From Pycnococcus provasolii (Eukaryota; Chlorophyta; Pseudoscourfieldiophyceae; Pseudoscourfieldiales; Pycnococcaceae), in the NCBI GenBank assembly GCA_938743325.2, contig OW568901.1, positions 284,030 to 348,029 on the forward strand: a stretch of DNA of 64,000 bases. Reading direction: 5' to 3'. Below the pieces are notes generated by a model. The model made no database searches. It was not told the DNA's origin and saw nothing but the letters and a program-made list of their open reading frames with translations. Positions 33,989 to 43,731 of this stretch are shown here, in pieces (within the stretch, counting starts at the first letter, position 1; each line of letters begins with the position of its first letter). A program made the position numbers and the translations under genes.

Positions 33989-35998
33989 TTACAGCTCTTC
34001 CGATGCGGGGGCGGGGTTGGTGGTTTCGTGACACGGCGGTTTGGGTTTGTGTGAACACGACGACGTTTTTGCCGTCAGCTCGCCGGGACAGCACGGATCG
34101 AGCAGAACCTCCTCCACCATTTCTAATATCTGCTCCTCCTTCTCCTCCAGCTCCTCCTGCCCCTTCTCTTCATCCCACGTTTTCCTTCTTATCGTCGTAG
34201 GAAAGCATGCACGATAATTCATGAATGCCACGTGCCCGATGGAAAGGCCAACCACCACACCCATGAACAGTTCCACCTGATACGACATTGCAACGAGCAT
34301 CAGGAAGTACGCGCACACCATTGCACTCATATGTAGAAGGAGTTCCACGCAGTAACGAAGCCATCTCACGTGGCCAGCTAGGCGTTTACGCATATACATG
34401 CGCGTGAATGTAATTGCATGCAGAATAACGCCAAGCAAGATGGTGCCAAACACAGCCGCAGTCATCTGCGCCTGCGTCTCAATGGCCCACGAGTTGAATA
34501 AGTACAGCACGCAAGGTTCCCGCCAGTCCGCACCCGCGAGAAAGCCGTCCATGCGCATCGACAGCGATGGAACGTTCGCGTTGCAGTACGCGTTGCGATC
34601 CAATGTGACCGCATTCCGTGTGCTCGAAGACAATGTGCTGGCAGACTCTTCGGAGACAGGCGCACTTTGCACCTGTATCACCGGTGGAGGCGGTGGAGGC
34701 GGGGGCAACGGGCACGTCACGGCGCAGTCGTCGCAGTGCGACGGATTTTGGAACCCACCAAAATCCTCCGGCCATGTTTTCGACGAGCTCGTGGACTGGC
34801 AGACTGCCACGTCAGCCGTGCACCCGTGCTTTTTCTCGTCCACGACCACGCACGACATCCAGCAGTAGATGGCATCGCTTCCGCAACTCCCCTCGTCGCT
34901 GAGTTGACGGCGTGCTGCAGCTGCTGCTCCTGGTGTCGTCGTCGTCGTCGTCGTCGTCGCTGAGACGGACCCGCAACCCACGGTGTCTTCGACGTTGTCC
35001 CCATGCCTTTGAAACAGGGCGTGCGCACCGTCGCGCCATGCGCCGAACGTCACGTCGGGTGCAGAGGGAAGTGTGGTGGCTCGGTGTGGCAGAATCATGC
35101 GGCCGTACCACGCACGTCCTCCTGCGGGCACGCGCATCGAGTGAAGCGCAGGCTTGAGGTTGGACGCGGCTGCACCCGGCGCCCACGTCGACGCGCCTTG
35201 GCCGAGCAGGATGACCACCGCGTCAGAAGGAAGGGTCGGTTCCCACGTGTTGCCTTCGTCGTCGAACAGCACAAGGCCGCGGCTTGACGGCGTGCTGTCA
35301 TTGTCGTTGCCGTTGTCGTTGTCGTCGCCGAGTTGCAGCGCGGGAACCATGGCGATGGCGACGCCCACGTCAACGTGCGCGTGCAACCCGTCGTGTTCGT
35401 CGTCGTCGACGCCGCCGCCACCACCACCACCACCACCGGGGTACACGTGGAAGTGGTCGAGTCCATCCGGCTGTGTTGCCGCGTTCGCGAAGAATCTGTT
35501 TGTGGACGTGCCCAGTACGTCGTCGAGTCGCGCTAGCGCGGCGCTGGACGCGTCTCCGACGGAAGCGCGCAGTGTTTCCATGGCTTGTAGAGTCTGTTCG
35601 TCGCACGCGTCCGTTCGTATTGCCTGTCCCGTGTTCGCCGCGACGGTGTGTCTCTTCGTGCGTCCGTCCCCGAGCGTCGTTGTTTTCAGCGACGTGCGGT
35701 TGCACTTTGCGAGTCCGTTGAGTGCACTTTTCCTCGCGTCGACGTACTCGGGTACGTTACGGACGAGGAGCACACCAGGCGCCCGCGGGATGACGAACGC
35801 CTTTCTCACCGCCGATTCCCACGAAGCGGCGTCGGATGATGCGTAGTCCACAGATGGCAAAGACAAAGAAGCCGAAGACGTCTGATGCGCAGAGACTATT
35901 GACAGCAGCATCACGATGAATATGAAGAATGGCATACTCACCACCCTCATTTTCATTCTCATGAAACAACAAGGACGAGATAAACGCGGCGGCGGCAT
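33989..35998 (-). CDS. Membrane-anchored 2OG-Fe(II)-oxygenase-like protein, 669 aa
   Basis: The N-terminus (MRVVSMPFFIFIVMLLSIVS) is a signal peptide or anchor. Residues about 45-330 resemble an isopenicillin-N-synthase-like oxygenase: a GLHAHVDVGVA segment gives the HxD iron ligands, and KPALHSMRVPAGGRAWYGRM gives the distal His and a plausible 2-oxoglutarate-binding Arg. A Cys-containing segment follows (GSCGSDAIYCWMSCVVV, CDDCAVTCPLPP). Three or four hydrophobic helices lie at about 520-610 (AAVFGTILLGVILHAITF, LLHMSAMVCAYFLMLVAMSY). The tail is acidic then Cys/Pro-rich. A poly-Gly insert sits beside the HxD motif. The substrate is unknown, and the joining of this fold to a multi-helix membrane part is uncommon. 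Confidence 0.65.
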   Translation of the reverse strand: MPPPRLSRPCCFMRMKMRVVSMPFFIFIVMLLSIVSAHQTSSASLSLPSVDYASSDAASWESAVRKAFVIPRAPGVLLVRNVPEYVDARKSALNGLAKCNRTSLKTTTLGDGRTKRHTVAANTGQAIRTDACDEQTLQAMETLRASVGDASSAALARLDDVLGTSTNRFFANAATQPDGLDHFHVYPGGGGGGGGGVDDDEHDGLHAHVDVGVAIAMVPALQLGDDNDNGNDNDSTPSSRGLVLFDDEGNTWEPTLPSDAVVILLGQGASTWAPGAAASNLKPALHSMRVPAGGRAWYGRMILPHRATTLPSAPDVTFGAWRDGAHALFQRHGDNVEDTVGCGSVSATTTTTTTTPGAAAAARRQLSDEGSCGSDAIYCWMSCVVVDEKKHGCTADVAVCQSTSSSKTWPEDFGGFQNPSHCDDCAVTCPLPPPPPPPPVIQVQSAPVSEESASTLSSSTRNAVTLDRNAYCNANVPSLSMRMDGFLAGADWREPCVLYLFNSWAIETQAQMTAAVFGTILLGVILHAITFTRMYMRKRLAGHVRWLRYCVELLLHMSAMVCAYFLMLVAMSYQVELFMGVVVGLSIGHVAFMNYRACFPTTIRRKTWDEEKGQEELEEKEEQILEMVEEVLLDPCCPGELTAKTSSCSHKPKPPCHETTNPAPASEEL

Positions 35999-37120
35999 GA
36001 GCCAATATCAGTATACACAAGCGCTGTGACTGAGTGGTTAGCAAAGTGTCTTGTCAGAGCCCTGTTACTGACACCGAATAAGTGGGACCCCGGGTCTCTG
36101 ACACAGGCTCGAAGGATGCTCTGACACAACACGAGCACAACAACAACGAGACTAGTACTACCCTATCCTCGCAATATATCCCAAGTCCCAACAACAACAA
36201 CGTGTGCTGCTGATGGTGGTGATGGTGGTGGTATTGGTGGTGCTTGTGATGGTGGTGGTGATGGAGCTGGTGGTGGTGCTGGTGATGGTGGTGATGGATC
36301 AAGGGAGGCACGTGCTGATGGAGTGATGGGGCGAGTGAATGGAGTGATGGGTGGGCCCCTGTGATAAGTTCCTGATGGTTGGTTGGTGCTCCCCAGTTGT
36401 GCTCCCCCCCCTGTTATTTTTGTTTTTTTGGTCCTGGTTTTGCACTCTCAAGTACCCGGTAGTCTATGTGATGTCACACTTTCCCTCTTTCCCTCCCTCC
36501 TAACTCCTTGCTTCTTTGGAACCAAACTACCGGGTATGTAAACGGTATTGAATAGGGAGCCGCGTGATCCGAGAGAAATCGATCATACCTTTATAAGGCT
36601 TGCGTAGTATTGTAATTTTACCGTCCTGTTCGGGTTTGGTTCGGGTTCGGGTTTCGGGTTTCGGGTTTTGGTTTGGGGGTTCTTTCCGAAGTTTGGTCAC
36701 TTGTTGGGTACAAATAGAAGAACTTACATATCAAGGGCGCATCGCTGAAATGTGCACGACGAACTCGTGTCGTGTGAAAATTTATACCTATAGGTAGGAG
36801 TCGAAGGAAAAAGTCGCGACGACCGGTGTTTCGTCTTAACAGGCATACACACCCTTGGAAGCGTCACGCCAACAAAGGAGGAGGGGATTCGCATTTATCT
36901 TTGTCGCGATCGATGACCCATCCAAATGCATGGGTGGACGGACGGAGTGCGTCGCGATTCGGCGTGCTGTATGCGACATGTGTGATGTGATTTGAGCCTC
37001 GGGCTCTTCCTTCTCTTCGAGCCTTCTTCGTGTGACAAGCTTCACCATAAACAAATCCAACCAAAGTTCGGAGTTACAGGACGTCGTTGCATTGATTGGT
37101 CGCTTGATGGATCCGCCTTT
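35999..37120. other. Intergenic region with (CACCAT)-type and telobox-like repeats
   Basis: No gene is seen in 1.1 kb. A GGTGATGGTGGT run spans 36210-36300. A GGGTTTCGGGTTT-type stretch lies at 36630-36685. The segment 36010-36110 has weak resemblance to tRNA promoter boxes but does not fold as a tRNA. Confidence 0.5.
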
Positions 37121-38371
37121 CTATTTGCCCCACTTCACAATCATGCCAGCCCACGTCAAGCCCGCGCCAAAGCCAGCCAGCGCAAGCACGTCGCCGTCCT
37201 TGATGCGACCGTCGCTCACAGCCTCGCTGAGCGCGAGAGGAACGCTAGCGGCACTCGTGTTGCCGTACTTCGCCAAATTCGACACGACGCGGTCGGATGG
37301 AAGCTTCATGCGCTTCGCCGCGGCGTCAAGAATGCGCTGATTCGCCTGGTGCATGACAAGCCAGTCGACATCCTCCTTTTCAACACCCGCCTTGTCCAGC
37401 GCACTTTCAATCACAACCGGCACGGTGCTGACTGCAAACTTGAACACCTCCTGTCCGTTCATCGTGATATCTCCGAAACGTCCTGCGGCATTTGTCGCTG
37501 GTCGACCACCCTCCGGCGCCGCCGTCGTCGCCTCGTCACCCTCGCCGGTGACGTACGCGCTGTACGGGCTCACGAGGTGCATGTTTCTCGACCCGTCGCT
37601 CTTCATGTCGTACCCAAGAACGTTGCACCCTTCCTCGCTGGGTGCGGCTGTCAGCACGGCGGCACCCGCGCCATCTCCGAACAGAACGCACACGGTTCGA
37701 TCGCGCCAGTCCGTTTGCCTGCTGAGTGCGTCCGCGCCAACGACCAGCACGGTTTTGTACGCGCCACTTCGAATGAAGCTCGTCGCCGTGGCGAGGCTGA
37801 CGACGAACCCGCTGCACGCCGCGGTGATGTCGAACGCGACGGCGTTGCTCGCCCCGATCGCGCCCTGGAGGAGGCACGCCCCCCCGAACAGGTCGTCGGG
37901 CGTGGACGTCGCGAAGAGGATGAGGTCGACGTCCTCGGGCGTCACACCCGCCATTTCCATCGCCTCGCGCGAGGCATCCGCGGCAAGCTGCGTGACCGTC
38001 TCCCCTCCGCTGAGTACGCGCCGCGCGCCGATTCCCGTTCGTGTTCTGATCCACTCGTCGTTCGTCTCAACGTACTGCGAGAGGTCGTCGTTGGAGAGCG
38101 AGAGCGCGGGTGCGGCTGCCCCGCACCCGGCAAAGCGCACGCCCGCGGCGTACTTGTGTGCGTTTTCACTGTTTGCCGTTTTCGTCGCTGCAGATGCGGC
38201 CGCCGCCGACGACGACGACGATGCCGCTGCTTGTGCTGCCGACGCCGTGGTCGTTTGGTATCTGGAAGGAACGGACCCTGGTTGTGTCCTGTACCGACGC
38301 ACGGACGACGACGAGTCTAAGCATCGCGAGGCACACGTATGCTGAGGTCTGTGCTGAGCGAGATACGCCAT
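37121..38371 (-). CDS. 3-oxoacyl-[ACP] synthase III (KAS III), plastid-targeted, 416 aa
   Basis: Condenses acetyl-CoA with malonyl-ACP to start type II fatty acid synthesis in the plastid. The catalytic triad is in place: Cys in DITAACSGF near residue 185, His in VMHQANQRI near 342, Asn in YGNTSAASVP near 375. NDEWIRTRTGIGARR is the usual FabH N-terminal signature. About 75 extra N-terminal residues, Ser/Ala/Arg-rich and nearly free of acids, look like a chloroplast transit peptide. The ATG at 38371 is the first in frame. It is divergent from the UHM-TPR gene. Confidence 0.95.
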   Translation of the reverse strand: MAYLAQHRPQHTCASRCLDSSSSVRRYRTQPGSVPSRYQTTTASAAQAAASSSSSAAAASAATKTANSENAHKYAAGVRFAGCGAAAPALSLSNDDLSQYVETNDEWIRTRTGIGARRVLSGGETVTQLAADASREAMEMAGVTPEDVDLILFATSTPDDLFGGACLLQGAIGASNAVAFDITAACSGFVVSLATATSFIRSGAYKTVLVVGADALSRQTDWRDRTVCVLFGDGAGAAVLTAAPSEEGCNVLGYDMKSDGSRNMHLVSPYSAYVTGEGDEATTAAPEGGRPATNAAGRFGDITMNGQEVFKFAVSTVPVVIESALDKAGVEKEDVDWLVMHQANQRILDAAAKRMKLPSDRVVSNLAKYGNTSAASVPLALSEAVSDGRIKDGDVLALAGFGAGLTWAGMIVKWGK

Positions 38372-39041
38372 GGTAAAATAAGGAGAGTGCTAATGAGGTT
38401 GTGATCGAGAAGAACCACCTGGGGAGATGAAAAGATAGTGTGCGGTCCCCAGAGGCTCCCTGGGGGGAAGATAAACTAGACTATAAAGGGGGGGGGACCG
38501 GACGATCATCTTACCCGCCTCCTTTTGGGGCCACCTCGATTAGTCGGGATGGATGGGGGAACTTGGTGACCCGGGGTGCAATTTGATGGGTCCACCGTCC
38601 ACCCCGGGTGGGGTGCCACTTCTTGTCGCTTGAATTCCTCCCTTCCTTCCTTCCTTCTCCTTCAATTCAAGGGAGGGAGTTTGAGCCTGAGTTTGAGCCA
38701 GTTTTGTGTCAGCTACATACGAATAGTTGGTTGATAGTTGGAGATATCCGTAGTTGGTGGGAGTTTGGGCTGTTTGGGGGTTTGGGCTGTTTGTTTCGGG
38801 GTGTTCGTTTTTCCTTTTTCGTTTGGATGATGACATTCGGGGTTTTTACATTCGGGGTTTTTACATTCGGGGTTTTTACATTTCGGGGTTTTTATTTACA
38901 TTCGGGGTTTTTATTTACATTCGGGGTTTTTACATTTCGGGGTTTGGGATTTTGACCGTTTCTTTTGGGATTGCCCATTGGGGAAGGTTCGATTTCGTTC
39001 TTCTTGTCGGCCGGTGGGAGTATATAAGGAATCTATATATC
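38372..39041. promoter_or_regulatory. Divergent promoter region with GGGGTTTTT minisatellite and TATA box
   Basis: Between KAS III and the UHM-TPR gene. A roughly 15-bp repeat (CATTCGGGGTTTTTA) occupies 38830-38945. A TATATAAGGA box starts at 39021, only 21 bp before the UHM-TPR ATG, so the leader would be very short or the box may not be the one used. G-runs and CCTTCCTT lie further left. Confidence 0.5.
38830..38945 (+). repeat. 15-bp minisatellite (CATTCGGGGTTTTTA)n
   Basis: Seven or so units, some extended by TTTA or an extra T. Its reverse complement reads AAAAACCCCGAATG, akin to the AAACCCC motifs in neighbouring promoters. Confidence 0.9.
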
Positions 39042-40007
39042 ATGGCGCCGTCCCAACAACAATACGCAGAAGAAGAAGAAGAAGAAAAGAGTGACGAGTA
39101 CAATGGTGGTGGTGGTGCCTTGGTGGTCTCAACTTCATCATCTGCGCCATCCTCATCCTACGGCGTGCTTTTGTTGAACCTCTGTGACTGTGCGGATATG
39201 ATGGACGCGTCCATAAGAAATGACATGGTGCGAGAAGTCGAGGGGGAGTGCGGAAAATGGGGTAACGTTCTTGGCGTATCCACGCCGAAAGTGCCGGAAT
39301 CTCTCGCGAGCTCGAACGAATCACAAAAAGAGTCAACGCCATCCCGCATCTACGTGTACTTCGACTCGTTGGATGTCGCCTCGCGAGTGGCACGCGCTTT
39401 TGACCAGAGAGCGTTCGAGCAACGAGTCATCTCCGCACGGCTGTTAGAAGCTAGCGAAAAGGAAGGGTACGAGCACGACGACGCCGACGAGCCTTCTCGG
39501 GGTGGTGAGCACCACCAGCAGCAGAACCACCTGGACGATTCGCCTTCTCGTTCTTCGCGCGAGTCGGCGATGAGTTTTCACGCACGTGGTGCATATGAGG
39601 TGGGTGACTTTGCAAACGCGTGTCGACTGTACACGGACACGATCCGTGCGGAACCGTCGAACGCCCTGTTGTTCGTGCAGAGGTCGAAGTGCCACGCTGC
39701 GTTGCTGCTGCACGACCGCGCGTCGGAAGATGCCGCCACGGCTGTGAGAATGGCGCCAAACAGTCACTTGGCACATATCCAGGTAGGTGACGTGCTCACG
39801 TCGCAGGGACGAAACGCCATGGCAGCACGCTCGTACGCGGTCGCATACAAGCTCAAGCCTGACGACGTCGAGATTCAGGCACGTCTGCGCGCATCCTTAG
39901 CAGCTGCGAAGAAAAGTCCGGGTGCGTCCGTGTCACTGCAAACGACAACCGCTACAACCGCGGCGACGATGAAACGTAACGAGCACGGTTTGATGCGAAA
40001 GGTGTAA
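39042..40007 (+). CDS. UHM-type RRM plus TPR protein, 321 aa
   Basis: Residues about 40-140 resemble a U2AF-homology motif, the RRM variant in splicing factors: VLLLNLCDCADMMDASIRND, VREVEGECGKWGNVLGV, then IYVYFDSLDVASRVARAFDQ and FEQRVISARL. An acidic linker follows. Residues about 180-300 contain three TPR-like units (RGAYEVGDFANACRLYTDTI, RSKCHAALLLHDRASEDAAT, GDVLTSQGRNAMAARSYAVA). The combination suggests a spliceosome-linked adaptor, which is inference. The start is the ATG at 39042, close to a TATA box. I do not know a named orthologue. Confidence 0.7.
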   Translation: MAPSQQQYAEEEEEEKSDEYNGGGGALVVSTSSSAPSSSYGVLLLNLCDCADMMDASIRNDMVREVEGECGKWGNVLGVSTPKVPESLASSNESQKESTPSRIYVYFDSLDVASRVARAFDQRAFEQRVISARLLEASEKEGYEHDDADEPSRGGEHHQQQNHLDDSPSRSSRESAMSFHARGAYEVGDFANACRLYTDTIRAEPSNALLFVQRSKCHAALLLHDRASEDAATAVRMAPNSHLAHIQVGDVLTSQGRNAMAARSYAVAYKLKPDDVEIQARLRASLAAAKKSPGASVSLQTTTATTAATMKRNEHGLMRKV

Positions 40008-40057
40008 AACAATATTAGGTAATTTTTTTTTCTACAGGTGCTGTCTATTCTATTCAA

Positions 40058-40828
40058 TCACGCCGAGTTGATGAGCCTCTGCTGCTCGTTCGCCTCCGCG
40101 GTTGCGTTCGCCTCCACGTCGTCTGGTCGCTTCGTTCCATAGGAGATTGAGAAGTACGCATAAACGGACAGCTGCGCGATTCCCAGGAGAACGCCACACG
40201 CGTTGGGTGTCATGATTGGAACGTCGCGAATCATGTACCCGTACGTGAGCCACAGCAGGCTGCACACAAGTGTGAGCACGAGAGGTGCGAGTGGCATGCG
40301 CGCGACGCTCTTCTCACGCACGACCGTCGCGAACGCGGCAAGTGGGCTGTAGTACATGATGATGTTCATGACCATGGCAAAGTCTCCAAACGGCTTGAAG
40401 CTGTGCATGCTTTCGCATACGGCGAACGCGACAACGACGATGAACGCGCCCCCGAAGAAGGCTCGTCGACAGCTGACGAGGTCGTCCTTCTCGGTGGCGT
40501 AGTACCAGTAGCACGTGAGGAAGCTGAGTTGCAGCGACACGCCCAGAATATTGATTGCGAGAGGCTGCATAAGTTTTGGCAGGTCCCCCGCGGCGTACAT
40601 CACCCACAGGGCACAGTTGTAGAAGGATGCAAAGTACGGGAACCCGGTTGCGAGGTTTGCGTTGGTTCTCGTTTTCACGATTCCGTTTTCGCCGAACACG
40701 TCCTTGATGGGTGCGGCGAAGTAGAAGAGCGTCGCGACGACGGCGGCCCACCCCACAGCTTGCTGGACGAACGCGGAGTCGTTGAGGTGATGACCGTCAC
40801 CACTAGAGATGTCTGTGGCTGACGACAT
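40058..40828 (-). CDS. SWEET-family sugar transporter, 256 aa
   Basis: Seven-helix (3+1+3) MtN3/saliva protein that moves sugars down their gradient. The first repeat has the PIKDVFGENGIVKTRTNANL segment and ALWVMYAAGDL. The second has YYSPLAAFATVVREKSVARM, LLWLTYGYM and TPNACGVLLGIAQL, which include the conserved Pro and Asn of the transport site. Length and topology fit the family. It is divergent from the LSF1-like gene with AAACCCCNAAA motifs between. It could act at the plasma membrane or an internal membrane. Confidence 0.95.
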   Translation of the reverse strand: MSSATDISSGDGHHLNDSAFVQQAVGWAAVVATLFYFAAPIKDVFGENGIVKTRTNANLATGFPYFASFYNCALWVMYAAGDLPKLMQPLAINILGVSLQLSFLTCYWYYATEKDDLVSCRRAFFGGAFIVVVAFAVCESMHSFKPFGDFAMVMNIIMYYSPLAAFATVVREKSVARMPLAPLVLTLVCSLLWLTYGYMIRDVPIMTPNACGVLLGIAQLSVYAYFSISYGTKRPDDVEANATAEANEQQRLINSA

Positions 40829-41483
40829 GACGGGACTGGGGTGGAGTGCGCCGAGGAAAAAGAAACCAAAAAGAGGAAGGAGGAAGGAGGACGCGTTACC
40901 TTCGAAAAATCAAACATCTCAACCCCTAAACCCATCCTATAAACCCCTAAACAGAAGAAAGAAAAAATCGACCAAACCCCCAAATGCCAAACCCCCAAAT
41001 TCCAAACCCCCAAATGCTTCACCCCCCCCCTGGACCTTCACCCAGTGCACTCCTCCTCCGATGTCCGAGTTTCCTGCTTCTTGGTGCCAGGTCAGCGTTT
41101 CTTTCCGCCTCTTTTTTACTCTTTTTCGCTTCGAAGCCTGTTTTTGTTTCTGCATTTGCATTTCGTGGTCCAGACGGGGTCGCCCTTTTTTTTTGATATT
41201 TCAAAGCGTTTCTCCGCCCCCCACAGACGTCTTATTTTCACACCTCCCCCCCTTTCCCCTTATCTTATCCGAACTTGTCATTGGCAAACCTCCTCCTGTT
41301 ATTGTGTTTCTTGTTTGTGCTCTTGTGTGTTCGTGTGTTTGTGCTCTTGTGTTAGTTACTACATACACCACAGCGGTTGTTATTCACTACTGTAGAGCTC
41401 TTCGTTGGCTCTTGGTTTCTTCCTCTGATCTTTTTTTTTACTTCAGAAGAAGGAAGCAAGTCTGAGTACAACAACTGCGAGAC
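40829..41483. promoter_or_regulatory. Divergent promoter region with repeated AAACCCC motifs
   Basis: Between SWEET and LSF1-like genes. Motifs AACCCCTAAACCC and AAACCCCCAAAT recur at least five times at 40918-41015, followed by a CCCCCCCCC run. The right part is pyrimidine-rich leader sequence of the LSF1-like gene. Confidence 0.5.
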
Positions 41484-43655
41484 ATGTTTGTGCAAACGAC
41501 GTTATTGACGTGCAAGCGTACTTCTGGGCTTCACCACCGGAATCATCATCACCACCATCGGAATCAGACGACGACGACGACGACAAGAAGCTGCTGTAGA
41601 TGTGCGAGCTGTAGTAGTAGGGCGTGCTCTTCTGCCGCACCTCATTTCCCGCGCTCAGTCAAAAAAGCCGGCGCCGTAGCGTCCTCCTCCTCCTCATCGT
41701 CATCATCATCACATCGTCGTCCCATCCAAACTCAGTGCGCCGTCCAAGAACCTCTCCAAACAAACACGACCGAGGCGTCGGTCATGGAAGCGCCTGAACA
41801 AGTGTTTCACAGCCCCGACACGCAACCTGCGGGAAACATGTTCAGCTTTGAGGCGTACCACATCGAGCTGGACAAACCGGTTGGCATACGCTTCGCGAAA
41901 AGCCCGCTCGGACACGTCGTCGTCGGCGAACTCGACCCACACGGACCTGCGGCGGAGTCCAAGCTCGTCGCTGTTGGGGATATCGTGCGAAGCGTGTCGA
42001 GCGTATTCGGGAGTGAGATGTGGGACGCCGAGGATTTCAGCCGTGTGCTCTATGCGATACGAAATAGGTGTGGAAATTCAGTGCACCTCGTTCTCGAGCG
42101 ACCTACGCCAGCTGTCAGCAACGAGGGTGGTGCCTCGCCCGCAACGCCGCCTACGACGATCGAGCGAGTCGACGGGATCAGTGACGACGACGACGACCCA
42201 GAACTAGATGTGCACGACGACGCAGGCGGCGCAAACGCAGCTCGCACGAAAACGATCCAAAATCAGAGGAAGCAGCGGCGTGACGGAGGAACAGGCGGCA
42301 GCAGCTCACCCTCATCGTCATCATCAGCTCTTGGTGCTCCAGCACAGAACGGTATTGTCAAGCACCGCGTGATGACCCTTCCCAAGTCTGCTCGAAATAG
42401 GCGTGTGGAGGCACTGAGGCTGTGCCAAAATGTGCTGGGTACTCCTGTCGCAGATGCACCCTTGTGCGCAATGCCTGAGCTGACTCGAGATGGCGTTGTT
42501 CGCGTCTTGCCAGGCATTGCCATCGCGCGAGATCCAGATTGGCAGCCAAATGGAGATACGCTCGCTGCTGGCATCGTAGACCTCGCGATGGGGAAAACAC
42601 CCACCGACAATTCCCAGCAGAATGACAACGAACGCCACAAACGTCTTGTCGTGAGCTTCGAACCCAACAACGGCGCGCTTCGTGCGGCTCTTCCGCTGAT
42701 TGTCGCCAGCCTGTGCCGACTTCTTCCTCCTCACAAGTTCCTCAAGGCGATGCGTGACGAGGCGGAACAGGAGAATGAGTCGGAGGAGGACAAGAAAATG
42801 ACCGACCCGATCCTCGTGCTTCGTCGAGGATGCTTCGGCGCGTACGAGGATGAGCTGTGCTCGTATCACCGATGGGCCTTTGCGTCGGCATGCGCGCTAA
42901 CGGCTTACGTGAGCTGGGCCATGGGCCTCGACGCCGCAAGCGCAAGCCGGTACGTGACGGCGAACAGCATGTTCTACGAGTACGACATCGTGTCGGAGGA
43001 CGTCAGTCGGCTCGTGAACGGCGCGACGAACGACATGCTGAAGAGTGGCCGTCGATTCCAGCACATCGCCTCAAGCCACAAACACCGCATGACGTCTGAG
43101 CTGAAGTGGTGTGGAGGTGGCAAACACGTGCAGGTGGCTGGCGACGTGCTCGGTCCTGGAGGATGGTCACGTCCCGTTTCCATGATGCCAGTGGAGCCGA
43201 CGATTCACGCGAGGAGTCCAACGCACGTGCTGAAAGTGTCGAACCTGCCCCCGGGAACGTACCGCTACAAGTACGTCGTCGATGAAGAGTGGACGATTGA
43301 CGACTCCAGCCCCGTCGCCGATGATGGGCATTACAACTTCAACAACGTGCTGGATGTACGCATTCCCAACGAGCTCGGCCCGGGACGCTACGACTCTGCT
43401 TACATCTTGATGCTCGAGCTTGCCTGGCTTGCGCTTCGCATCAAGGCGTGCCGTGGCGTGAATGTTACAGACGTGCTCGTAGGCAACGAAGGTCGACGCA
43501 TGCTGATCAGCAACTGGGCCGATGGATACGCGCAGCTTGGCTCGAGGATGGCAGCGTTGGAGAAGAAAGAGAGTGAGAAGAAGAACGAGGACGAGGACGA
43601 GGACGAGAAGGACGACGGTGGCGAGGAGGAGCTTGGCGTGCACCGCTACGCGTGA
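41484..43655 (+). CDS. LSF1-like protein: PDZ-like domain, degenerate phosphatase region, CBM48 (723 aa)
   Basis: The plant plastid protein LSF1 has PDZ, a dual-specificity-phosphatase fold and a C-terminal CBM48, and supports beta-amylase in starch breakdown. Here residues about 115-210 match the PDZ-like part (IELDKPVGIRFAKS, VAVGDIVRSVS, VHLVLERP). The middle (about 400-520) can be matched to the phosphatase fold (LPLIVASLCRLLPP, then YHRWAFASACALTAYVSW) but lacks a CX5R active-site loop. Residues about 545-630 form a CBM48 (GKHVQVAGDVLGPGGWSRPV, LPPGTYRYKYVVDEEWTID). The N-terminus is basic and Ser-rich, suiting plastid import. The tail is Lys/Glu-rich. A non-catalytic starch-bound scaffold is the likely role. 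Confidence 0.7.
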   Translation: MFVQTTLLTCKRTSGLHHRNHHHHHRNQTTTTTTRSCCRCASCSSRACSSAAPHFPRSVKKAGAVASSSSSSSSSSHRRPIQTQCAVQEPLQTNTTEASVMEAPEQVFHSPDTQPAGNMFSFEAYHIELDKPVGIRFAKSPLGHVVVGELDPHGPAAESKLVAVGDIVRSVSSVFGSEMWDAEDFSRVLYAIRNRCGNSVHLVLERPTPAVSNEGGASPATPPTTIERVDGISDDDDDPELDVHDDAGGANAARTKTIQNQRKQRRDGGTGGSSSPSSSSSALGAPAQNGIVKHRVMTLPKSARNRRVEALRLCQNVLGTPVADAPLCAMPELTRDGVVRVLPGIAIARDPDWQPNGDTLAAGIVDLAMGKTPTDNSQQNDNERHKRLVVSFEPNNGALRAALPLIVASLCRLLPPHKFLKAMRDEAEQENESEEDKKMTDPILVLRRGCFGAYEDELCSYHRWAFASACALTAYVSWAMGLDAASASRYVTANSMFYEYDIVSEDVSRLVNGATNDMLKSGRRFQHIASSHKHRMTSELKWCGGGKHVQVAGDVLGPGGWSRPVSMMPVEPTIHARSPTHVLKVSNLPPGTYRYKYVVDEEWTIDDSSPVADDGHYNFNNVLDVRIPNELGPGRYDSAYILMLELAWLALRIKACRGVNVTDVLVGNEGRRMLISNWADGYAQLGSRMAALEKKESEKKNEDEDEDEKDDGGEEELGVHRYA

Positions 43656-43731
43656 TCAAATTTGTTGCTGAAATACATTTTAAGTTTTGTAATTTTTTTC
43701 ACATTCCGTTTTTTTCCTACAGTATTGTATG

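Noticed and set aside
36015-36115. Possible tRNA or tRNA-derived SINE (A-box-like TGACTGAGTGG, B-box-like GGCTCGAAGG)
   Set aside because: No acceptor or anticodon stem of the right size can be drawn and the box spacing is too long. A shared GACACCGAATAAG with about 62159 is noted but too short to build on. tRNAscan-SE or Infernal would decide.
38480-38490. TATAAAGGGG as a TATA box for KAS III
   Set aside because: It is on the plus strand and more than 500 bp from the plus-strand gene; KAS III is on the minus strand.
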